Shown: piece by piece, positions 6,201 through 12,722 of the stretch
How the letters are laid out: each line of letters starts with the position of its first letter
How positions within the stretch are numbered: position 1 is the stretch's first letter
Assembly: GCA_937920725.1 (NCBI GenBank)
Contig: CALEUW010000004.1
Span: 1 to 17,723, forward strand
DNA: 17,723 bases
Reading direction: 5' to 3'
From: UMGS1601 sp900553335
GTDB lineage: Bacteria > Bacillota > Clostridia > Oscillospirales > Ruminococcaceae
Position numbers and translations under genes: made by a program
The notes under the pieces: generated by a model
Databases searched by the model: none
Told to the model about the DNA's origin: nothing
What the model saw: only the letters and a program-made list of their open reading frames with translations

Positions 6201-8215
6201 ATGTGAATCCGGAACGTAAGGAATTAAGCACCGATGACATGATTTATCTTGAGGATATTATTAAAGCGAGTGGCAGTAATCCGGCGGCTATAATAGCAAA
6301 CCTTGAGTATATAAAAATTACTGAGGTAAATGCTGACGGAACAACAAGAGTTCTTGATCAGGGCGAGTACCGTTATGTATTTGATAATAATCCGACAGCC
6401 GAGGGAGAAAAGGAAGTCGAACTGGATTTAAATGGCATTTCATTTAATGGTAGTATGTGGGTTTTACCTGATAATATAAACGGCGGCAAGTACAAAGTTT
6501 CAGTATCAACCGGTGATCCGAATACAGAAATTAGTGCATATGTAAAAAAAGATGGCGGTGATGCATTTGGATCGCCTATCAAGTTCACTACTGACAGTTC
6601 AGGTAATGGTCAATTTGAATTTGATGCGGATACTTCTAATACTTTCAAGTTAGGATTTGACTTTTATTATGGTGATAGTTGGAGCAAAGTTAATTCTATA
6701 ACCTTTGACAAAATCACTACTGTAAAGAGCGGAGGCTATCCGCCATACGCTGCTAAGATCGGACTTACAGTTCCGGACGGCAAATATCTAAGAATTGAAT
6801 ATCAGTATAAATGTTCAATGCGTGATGGCGGAAAGGGCAGTCCTAAACTTATAAATACAGTTGAGGTTGAGAACTCAATGACAACCTCTAATACTACCGC
6901 TGAAGATGAAACTACATTGGAAATTGATAACGGAAGCGGTTCGATGTGGGGATATGGCGATGGTGTTTATAAGCTGTTTAAGGTTGACGTAGGAGATTAC
7001 TCAACGAGGCTTTCAGCAAGCTTTAATCTTTATAAGTATGATTCAACTGCCAATGCATGGCTTTCCGCTATAGATTTTAATCTGGTGACAGGTAAAGATT
7101 CAACGCACTATGAACCTACATTTTCCGGTGACGGGAACGCAGGCACACTTACAATTCCTGTAGACGGTTATCTTATTAAGCTCGATGAGAAAACTCTTTA
7201 CAGAATCGAAGAAACCAATCCGCCTGAAGAATATTCGGATTCAAATAAGGGTACTGAAAAGTATTTTTATACCGCAGCTGCTGTAGACAGCAGTGCTTTG
7301 CCGGATGACGTTGAGCTGGCACTGGTTTATCCGCTTTCACCTGGCGGTAGTCTGAATGTTCAGAATTTCAAAGATATAACTATAAGAGCGCAAAAGCGTT
7401 GGGCTGATGGAGATGCTTCTCATGTGGGCGATTCAGTAGAGTTTATGCTTTACCGTTCTCATTCTAAATCATCAACAATTCCGTCTGGAGCAGAAGTAGT
7501 TAAAATTGATGGACTTGAAAATCCTAAAACAGTCGGATCTTCCGACAATTGGCAAACTTCATGGGATAAGCTTCCGAGCGGAACTTCAGATGGTAAGCCG
7601 TGGTACTATTATGTAAAGGAAACCAAGGTTACGATTAATGGTGTAGAATCAAATGATTATACGGCTTATTACTCGGGCAATGGTAAGAATATTCCTGCTA
7701 CAGTAACAGTTACCAATACTTCCGGGTTGACCGTTTCAAAGGTTTGGAAGTCAAATGACGGCTCTGCAGGAAATCCTACAGTAGATCATATTAGATTTAA
7801 GCTCTATCGATCAAAGCTTCCGCCTTCTCAGGTTGATGAAGGCATGGTTCCGAGTGATGGCGAATTGATAAAACAATCTGATTCTGATGAGTATTTTATT
7901 CTTAATGACAGTAATGGATGGACAGTAACTCTAAAAGATCTTCTTCCTCATGAATCGGATGATTCGAGTTCTCCTTATTACTATTACGTCATCGAGGATG
8001 AAACTAATTTGACCGATAATTTGGTCAGCTACTTAGGAAATGGTAGTGGTTCAACAGGACTTATTACAATCACAAACAAATCAACAAAAATTATTTCAGG
8101 CGAAATGCCAAGTACCGGTGGCCACGGCACTCTCGCCTATACATTAACAGGTGGATTAATAATCCTTTGTTCGGCTGCCGCTTATATAATTCGTAAACGA
8201 CTCATAAGAGAATAG
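3227..8215 (+). CDS. Giant multi-domain ancillary (probable tip) pilin adhesin, LPXTG-like
   Basis: This is a 1662-residue secreted surface protein. A basic start and hydrophobic segment ending near PALSA (about residue 47) form the signal peptide. Residues about 50-220 are a beta-rich N-terminal region I cannot name. Six tandem Ig-like modules follow, each with a Lys, an Asp and an Asn in equivalent places (K227/D267/N330, K359/D394/N463, K486/D523/N608, K642/D683/N788, K831/D866/N949, K974/D1010/N1210). The sixth is long and holds an apparent inserted beta-sandwich near 1069-1168. Three CnaB/SpaA-like modules come next (K1252/E1328/N1380, K1390/E1465/N1497, K1505/E1590/N1617). The sorting signal is MPSTG at 1627-1631, with a hydrophobic helix and basic tail. 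Gene order and size fit a pilus tip adhesin; the ligand is unknown. The triads were aligned by eye. Confidence 0.88.
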   Translation: MNKLISSIKQLAVLLCGKRSHKIIAAVLSVVVVLSVCASLIMPALSATEDEVAGNDAAMIMAASDNNTYDSILARFNSSGAEDQTNIAQYIDADFTQSSTDGSTVIGSFKIKFDTTTGGQAATKYLTFQLDEKIKLIDEKKVIPITGVINGVSEIVAFAMVDDNNKVIIEIVDDYLEVFENGFGGELTYDASISRNSEENGSQTTVKIGDQTIVIEGFAVRALSLSKSGVDNKDGTITWSVVVDNPGKTDSNGVTTPNDLNGYVISDTMFENKNLVDGSVTCDPNGGSFENGKFTFGKDSTEKKYTITYKTKLTDEQLLGLANDSQYIENKATIKDSDGKEGPSDTGEVRYELGYGLTKDGKLDYSDPQNPKINWTLTVNNKYNRPIDGLTVTDLMFPSDVSGITFDPADKVTGTLDGSVLTFATVINEGTEITDENKYNGDVTVSFSTTVTEADINNGSVTNKANLPEQNEIWKTVYTKPFEFSKYGYQETNSGLGKLNYWKIDIHDINVKASELNGYDILDDSFSDRVDPEKWDKVDANNFKIYGNLNGSSQSLEGYYTIDEETNKLTFNGFGENDTLSWISIEYWTKTDEAVNDGTNEEDVVYHNKAEIKKGDTSFGEGESDITWPKKEEVKPSVNVRKEKADNNYKEVSDNVLELPWKIVVTGNNGGTLADLDPKTLTDTMSMRSNATWQDIYMSDGIKHYITAEQLDNIKFDAKDSNWQSVELEKDVDYKIVYTESALGVTSFNIEFIETSEKLKEVANLTISYSTTAEVTNVDMGTTIQINNTVSGNTQTYTYEKIDKDTTPYAKYDGSVDIENQSGTTHKKQSKLNKVTIDGIDYYQFDYRIDVNKNGAKFTDKYTLYDTLPDGFKLKDDQIKVDWGWGNTNNYNIPFNDHEFGFYLENNILTIERTNSNASQGFTFLYSLIIEKDKFDKMLEDKGSVEIKNSLKSDKEGYQEITQTQIVERELLTKDSDLLGNYGTGLIKYQVDVNPERKELSTDDMIYLEDIIKASGSNPAAIIANLEYIKITEVNADGTTRVLDQGEYRYVFDNNPTAEGEKEVELDLNGISFNGSMWVLPDNINGGKYKVSVSTGDPNTEISAYVKKDGGDAFGSPIKFTTDSSGNGQFEFDADTSNTFKLGFDFYYGDSWSKVNSITFDKITTVKSGGYPPYAAKIGLTVPDGKYLRIEYQYKCSMRDGGKGSPKLINTVEVENSMTTSNTTAEDETTLEIDNGSGSMWGYGDGVYKLFKVDVGDYSTRLSASFNLYKYDSTANAWLSAIDFNLVTGKDSTHYEPTFSGDGNAGTLTIPVDGYLIKLDEKTLYRIEETNPPEEYSDSNKGTEKYFYTAAAVDSSALPDDVELALVYPLSPGGSLNVQNFKDITIRAQKRWADGDASHVGDSVEFMLYRSHSKSSTIPSGAEVVKIDGLENPKTVGSSDNWQTSWDKLPSGTSDGKPWYYYVKETKVTINGVESNDYTAYYSGNGKNIPATVTVTNTSGLTVSKVWKSNDGSAGNPTVDHIRFKLYRSKLPPSQVDEGMVPSDGELIKQSDSDEYFILNDSNGWTVTLKDLLPHESDDSSSPYYYYVIEDETNLTDNLVSYLGNGSGSTGLITITNKSTKIISGEMPSTGGHGTLAYTLTGGLIILCSAAAYIIRKRLIRE

Positions 8216-8254
8216 TCGTTGAGATAAAAAACTTAAACTAAAGGAGAAAAAGTT

Positions 8255-9856
8255 ATGAAAAAAGCAAAAATTCTAAGTGTTGCTTTAGCAACACTCGTAG
8301 CAGCTAGCTTAGCGGCTACAACAGCATTCTCATCGTATGCTGCAAATGAAGACCCAGGTTACACTATTACAATTAAAGATAGCGTAGCTGGTTATACTTA
8401 CGAGGCATACCAGGTATTTAAAGGAGATTTATCCGGAAACATCCTTTCTAACATTGAGTGGGGTGATGGAGTAAACGGTTCTGCTATCGTTTCTGCTCTT
8501 GCTGCTGATGAAACTATAGGTGCTGGATTTTCCGAGGGAATGACAGCTGCTGAAGTTGCAAAAGTAGTAGCAACATATGAGGATGGTTCTGCTCAAGCTA
8601 AAGCTTTTGCTAAAGTAGTAGGTGCTAATCTATCTGAAACAACAAGCGGTACAGTTGCTGACGGCAAAATTTCCGGTCTTCCGGCAGGTTATTATCTTGT
8701 ACAAAACGATGCAGTACCTGCTGATGGTTCATACACAAACTTTATTTTAAAAGTTGTTAAAGATGAAGAGGCAACACCAAAAAGAAGTGTACCTACTCTT
8801 GAGAAAAAGGTATTAGAGGAATCTTATACTGGAAACGCTGGTTACGGTACTGGATATAATGATGTAGCTGATTATGATATCGGCGATGACGTTCCATTTG
8901 AGCTTATCGGTTCTCTTCCGGAAAACTTTGGTTCTTATGACACATACAGCTATATGTTTACAGATACTTTAAGTGACGGTTTAACTTTAAACGCAGGTAC
9001 TGTAAAAGTATATCTTGATACTGATAAGGATATTTCAAATGGCGCAACTGATATAACAAGTGCTTTTACATTTGCAGTTGATTCGGAAAATTCTCAAAAA
9101 TTTACAGTTTCTTGCGATGATATTAAATCAATTACTGATGTAACTATATCAGCAACATCAAAGATTATTGTTCAGTATACAGCAAAATTAGATACTGATG
9201 CAGTAATCGGTCTTGATGGAAATACCAATAAAGCAGATCTTACTTTCTCAAACAATCCAAATGGAGAAGGAAAAGGTACAACACCTGAGGATAAGGTTAT
9301 AGTATTCACATACGAACTCGATACAACTAAGGTTAATGGTGCGGATACTAATGAGAAATTGGCAGGTGCTGAGTTTAAACTCATGAACGCTGCTGGCAAA
9401 TGGGTAATTGTTGACGAAGCAGGCAAAGTAACCGGTTGGGCTGATGAAGAAGCTGATGGTTCAACATTGACATCTGAAGAAGAAACCGGACTCTTTAAGG
9501 TAATCGGTCTTGACGACGGTACATATGAACTTAAGGAGACAAAGGCACCTGCAGGATACAACCTTCTTGCAAATACTATTAAGCTAGTAATTGACGCAAC
9601 AACTACTAATGTACAGAACTGGAACGAAGATCCTTCAACTGCTCTTACTGCTTTGAATATTAAGGTCGGTGAAGCAGCACCTGCTCCTGGTGATGTAAAT
9701 AGTGGTATTGTTAGTACAACAGTTAAGAATAACAAGGGTTCTGTTCTTCCGTCAACAGGTGGAATCGGTACAACAATCTTCTATGTTTGTGGTGGAATCA
9801 TTGTTGCAGCAGCAGCAGTTCTTCTTATTGCAAAGATGAGAAAGAGAGAAGCTTAA
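8255..9856 (+). CDS. Major backbone pilin, isopeptide-forming fimbrial protein
   Basis: This 533-residue protein should be the repeating subunit of the pilus shaft. The signal peptide runs to about residue 30 (FSSYA). An N-terminal domain contains YQVFKGDL and GLPAGYYLVQND. Lys176 in ATPKRSVPTLEKK occupies the place of the pilin-motif lysine used for polymerisation. A D2-type isopeptide domain follows (K184 or K185, D237 in FTDTLS, N325 in NTNKADL). A SpaA-type domain comes after it (K359, E428 in the E-box YELKETKAPAGY, N492). The sorting signal is LPSTGG from 498, then a membrane helix and KMRKREA. AAAGGAG lies a few bases upstream of the ATG. Alanine and valine codons are biased to GCT and GTA more than in the neighbours, as expected of an abundant protein. 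Assignment as backbone rests on domains, size and adjacency to the class C sortase. Confidence 0.92.
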   Translation: MKKAKILSVALATLVAASLAATTAFSSYAANEDPGYTITIKDSVAGYTYEAYQVFKGDLSGNILSNIEWGDGVNGSAIVSALAADETIGAGFSEGMTAAEVAKVVATYEDGSAQAKAFAKVVGANLSETTSGTVADGKISGLPAGYYLVQNDAVPADGSYTNFILKVVKDEEATPKRSVPTLEKKVLEESYTGNAGYGTGYNDVADYDIGDDVPFELIGSLPENFGSYDTYSYMFTDTLSDGLTLNAGTVKVYLDTDKDISNGATDITSAFTFAVDSENSQKFTVSCDDIKSITDVTISATSKIIVQYTAKLDTDAVIGLDGNTNKADLTFSNNPNGEGKGTTPEDKVIVFTYELDTTKVNGADTNEKLAGAEFKLMNAAGKWVIVDEAGKVTGWADEEADGSTLTSEEETGLFKVIGLDDGTYELKETKAPAGYNLLANTIKLVIDATTTNVQNWNEDPSTALTALNIKVGEAAPAPGDVNSGIVSTTVKNNKGSVLPSTGGIGTTIFYVCGGIIVAAAAVLLIAKMRKREA

Positions 9857-9907
9857 TTAAAAGTTTAAGCGAACGTAATTTGAAATTATAATAATACCTA
9901 AAAAAGT

Positions 9908-9929
9908 CTGCCGGTTTAATAGCCGGCAG
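9908..9929 (+). other. Strong hairpin between backbone pilin and sortase genes
   Basis: CTGCCGG (9908-9914) pairs with CCGGCAG (9923-9929) around an 8-base loop. No T run follows; instead the sortase ribosome site begins at 9935. It is therefore not a standard terminator. It could protect the 3' end of the abundant pilin message or reduce expression of the downstream sortase. Confidence 0.6.
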
Positions 9930-9946
9930 GCATTAGGGAGGGCTTC

Positions 9947-10837
9947 ATGAGAAAGAAAAAAGGCAAATTATCTACTATTCTCTTAATCGCCGCTTTACTG
10001 GTGGGGCTCTCCGTAATGCTGTATCCTGTAATAAGCGACTGGTGGAATTCACACACGCAGTCCAGAGCGATTGCCAGTTACATGGAGCAGGTAGAGAACC
10101 TTGATGAAACAGATTACAAAGCGATTTTAAAACGTGCAAATGAGTATAATGAGCAGATAAAAAAACTTAGCTCACCGTATACGCAGTATAATACGGTTAA
10201 TGATTATTATGAGATTTTAGACATAACAGGTACAGGAATAATGGGATATATCTCAATTCCGCAGATAAGGGTTGAGCTTCCTATATATCATGGTACAAGT
10301 GAGGGAGTTTTAAATATAGCAGTCGGGCATCTTCAGGGTTCAACGCTTCCTATAGGCGGAGAGGGAACCCATTCGGTGATTTCAGCTCATAGAGGACTTC
10401 CTTCTGCAAAGTTGTTTTCTGACCTCAATCAGTTAATAGAAGGAGATACATTTACGATAACAGTTTTAAAGGATGTATATACCTATGAGGTCGAGGAGAT
10501 AAACATAGTAGAACCTAATCAGATGGATAAGCTTATCTGCGTTCCTGGTCAGGATTTGGTAACGCTGATGACCTGTACTCCATACGGAATAAATTCACAC
10601 AGACTGCTTGTCCGAGCGCATAGAATAGATACTGTTTACGAAAAAGAAATGAAATCAGCTTCAACCGATGCAATTTTGCTTGACTCAATGACAGTTGTCC
10701 CGTTCGTTGCAGCGCCGCTGTTGATTGCGCTTATTGCGTATTGGGTATGGGGTGGAAGAAAAAGTAAAAAGAAAAAATCCATAAAAGAATTAGTTGATAA
10801 GATAGAAATAAGCTCTGATGATAACGATAAAATTTAA
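9947..10837 (+). CDS. srtC: Class C pilus sortase
   Basis: This membrane transpeptidase should cut the (M/L)PSTG signals and join each pilin to a lysine of the next, building the fibre. The 296 residues contain an N-terminal membrane helix (about 9-28), a helical region, the catalytic barrel and a second C-terminal membrane helix (about 246-266), the two-helix topology typical of class C. Catalytic residues are His148 (SAHRG), Cys210 (TLMTCTPYG) and Arg219 (SHRLLVRA). The lid region, where class C enzymes usually have DP(F/W/Y), has S76-P77-Y78 instead, so the usual aspartate is missing. AGGGAGGG at 9935-9942 supports the ATG. The gene lies directly after the backbone pilin and one base-pair step from the base pilin's ribosome site. 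Confidence 0.94.
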   Translation: MRKKKGKLSTILLIAALLVGLSVMLYPVISDWWNSHTQSRAIASYMEQVENLDETDYKAILKRANEYNEQIKKLSSPYTQYNTVNDYYEILDITGTGIMGYISIPQIRVELPIYHGTSEGVLNIAVGHLQGSTLPIGGEGTHSVISAHRGLPSAKLFSDLNQLIEGDTFTITVLKDVYTYEVEEINIVEPNQMDKLICVPGQDLVTLMTCTPYGINSHRLLVRAHRIDTVYEKEMKSASTDAILLDSMTVVPFVAAPLLIALIAYWVWGGRKSKKKKSIKELVDKIEISSDDNDKI

Positions 10838-10849
10838 AGGAGGGATAAT

Positions 10850-12073
10850 ATGCGAACATCAAGAATTAATTTTGGTGCAGTAGTTTGCCTTATCGGTATG
10901 CTAATGTTGATATTGTCCGCAGCATTTATCCCTATTAAAACAGTTGGTGCCGTTGATAATTGTTCGGTAACGATTGAGTGCATAGCAAACAAAACGGCGG
11001 TGTCCGGAGCAGAGTGGAGCGCATATCGAATCGGTTCAAGAAATCCATACGGCGGTTTTACACTTGAAGGGAATTTTGCAAAATATCCGATAACGCTTGA
11101 TGATATGTCTTCTACAGCTGTTGCGGAAGCGGCATATACTCTTGAAACATATGCTTTGACTGATAATCTTAAACCTGATAAAAAGGGCAAGACTGATTCG
11201 CTCGGAAGTATTACCTTCAGCGGTTTGGGTGAGGGAATTTATCTGCTGTTTTCCGATAATTTTGAATCGGCTGACTATAAATATGAGACTCAGCCGTTGA
11301 TTATTGAGCTTGGAGGATATGAAGCTGACAGTGTAACGGTTAAGCCGAAAATTACAGTGACGCCGAAACCCAAGCCTGAAAAACAAACCTATTCAATTAG
11401 GAAAATATGGATCAACGAGCCTTCCGAAACTATAAGACCAACATCTATTAGTGTAGAGCTATATAAGGACGGAAGATTTGACAGAGCAGTTACACTTAAT
11501 TCTTCAAACGGCTGGTATTATGAGTGGAAATCTGATAAAACCTCTTCATGGCGAGTTGTTGAGAAGAGTATACCGGCAGATTACACAGTGAGTTACTCTG
11601 TAGGCGGAACGGAGTTTTTGATTAAGAATACATATAATGCTCCTGAACCGACAACTGAAACTACTACACAGCCTGAAACAACGGACACATATACAGAGCC
11701 TACTGATGTAGTACCTACTGAAGCAACTACAGTTCCAATTACTACCTTGCCCCCAAGAGAAGAATTAGATAGAACAATCAAGTATTATGAGAACTTGAAC
11801 GAGCATGACTATACACCTGAGAGCTGGAAAGAGTATTTAGAGGTTTTAAAGCGAGCGAAGCTTATTTTAGGTAATTCTGAATCTACAGATGAGGAAATTC
11901 TAGCTGTTTTAGAAGAACTTAGACTTGCAAGAAAAAAACTTATCTTGGGATATTTACCTCAAACAGGACAGCTTTGGTGGCCTGTACCCGTCCTTGCCGG
12001 CGGCGGGCTGGTAATGATTGCTGTAGGAGTCAGACTTAACAAAAAGAAAGGCAATAAGGATGACAACAAGTAG
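10850..12073 (+). CDS. Small ancillary (probable base) pilin with CnaB, Pro/Thr stalk and FIVAR-like domain
   Basis: This 407-residue surface protein has a signal segment to about residue 35. A first beta domain (about 38-165) contains GLGEGIYLLFSD, and a KPKPEK linker follows. A CnaB domain (about 181-262) has K185, E238 and N260 placed for an isopeptide bond. A Thr/Pro/Glu-rich stalk spans about 263-302. Residues 303-366 (from REELDRTIKYYENL, through DYTPESWKEYL, to LEELRLARKKL) read as a FIVAR-type three-helix domain. The sorting signal is LPQTGQLWWPV from 369, then a membrane helix and KKKG tail. AGGAGGG at 10838-10844 starts immediately after the sortase stop. Size, Pro-rich tail and the different sorting motif fit a base pilin. 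A second minor adhesin is the alternative. Confidence 0.85.
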   Translation: MRTSRINFGAVVCLIGMLMLILSAAFIPIKTVGAVDNCSVTIECIANKTAVSGAEWSAYRIGSRNPYGGFTLEGNFAKYPITLDDMSSTAVAEAAYTLETYALTDNLKPDKKGKTDSLGSITFSGLGEGIYLLFSDNFESADYKYETQPLIIELGGYEADSVTVKPKITVTPKPKPEKQTYSIRKIWINEPSETIRPTSISVELYKDGRFDRAVTLNSSNGWYYEWKSDKTSSWRVVEKSIPADYTVSYSVGGTEFLIKNTYNAPEPTTETTTQPETTDTYTEPTDVVPTEATTVPITTLPPREELDRTIKYYENLNEHDYTPESWKEYLEVLKRAKLILGNSESTDEEILAVLEELRLARKKLILGYLPQTGQLWWPVPVLAGGGLVMIAVGVRLNKKKGNKDDNK

Positions 12074-12668
12074 ACTTAGCAAATTGTTTATAATTATAGG
12101 GGCAGTGCTGCTTATAGCAGCTTTGTCCCTTGTTTTATGGAATAAGCATGAATCTGATGCAGCCTATGCTAAAGCACAGTCAGCTTTGGCAGCACTTAAA
12201 GAAAAAATGCCGTCAACAACAGTAGACAGAAAAGATTCGCTTAATCTTATCGATCAGGAAAAGGGCTATGTACCAACGATTGAGATTGACGGGAATAAAT
12301 ATCTTGGTGTTGTCTACATTCCATCAATAGATACTGAGCTTCCTGTAATTGATAAATGGAGTTATGATAGTCTTGCTATTGCGCCATGCCGATATTATGG
12401 AAGCTTAGCAGAAAACAACCTTATAATTGCAGCTCACAACTATGCTACTTTTTTTGATAAAATACAAAATCTAAACCCTGGAGATATTATAATATTTGTT
12501 ACCGCAGATGGAATAAAATATGAGTACGAGGTGTCTACAACAGAAATTATAGACGGCGGAAATCCGGCAAGAATGAAGAGCGATTTTGATTCTTGGGATT
12601 TAACGCTTTTTACCTGCACATGGAGTGGCTACAGCCGAGTCACGATACGAGCAGTTTTGAGGGATTAA
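12060..12668 (+). CDS. Second sortase, probable wall-anchoring enzyme
   Basis: This is a 202-residue sortase with one N-terminal membrane helix (about 8-27) and a catalytic barrel ending almost at the C-terminus. It lacks the second membrane helix and lid of class C. Catalytic residues are His126 (IIAAHNY), Cys186 (LTLFTCT) and Arg193 (GYSRVTIRA). The subclass is uncertain; the short form and the TCTWSGYSR region look class D- or B-like. The ATG overlaps the end of the base pilin gene by 14 bases, with AAAGG at 12047-12051, so the two are translated together. The likely role, by inference from gene order, is to attach the LPQTG base pilin, and with it the fibre, to peptidoglycan. Confidence 0.88.
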   Translation: MTTSRLSKLFIIIGAVLLIAALSLVLWNKHESDAAYAKAQSALAALKEKMPSTTVDRKDSLNLIDQEKGYVPTIEIDGNKYLGVVYIPSIDTELPVIDKWSYDSLAIAPCRYYGSLAENNLIIAAHNYATFFDKIQNLNPGDIIIFVTADGIKYEYEVSTTEIIDGGNPARMKSDFDSWDLTLFTCTWSGYSRVTIRAVLRD

Positions 12669-12685
12669 TCTATATAAAAAATAAA

Positions 12686-12717
12686 AAAAGCAGAACCAAA
12701 AATGTGGTTCTGCTTTT
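12686..12717. terminator. Bidirectional terminator between the pilus operon and hydE
   Basis: AAAAGCAGAACC (12686-12697) pairs perfectly with GGTTCTGCTTTT (12706-12717) around an 8-base loop. A-rich and T-rich flanks let it act on both strands. It ends the pilus operon rightward and the mnmA-hydE transcript leftward. Confidence 0.92.
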
Positions 12718-12722
12718 ATGTT

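Noticed and set aside
9172..9735. Long minus-strand open frame of 187 codons
   Set aside because: It is antisense to the backbone pilin, rich in Ser/Val/Pro as expected from the complement of Thr/Asp/Ala-rich coding sequence, and has no convincing ribosome site.
11641..11760. Thr/Pro repeat tract in the base pilin considered as a tandem repeat or slippage hotspot
   Set aside because: The repetition is in amino-acid composition only; the codons vary and there is no exact nucleotide repeat unit.
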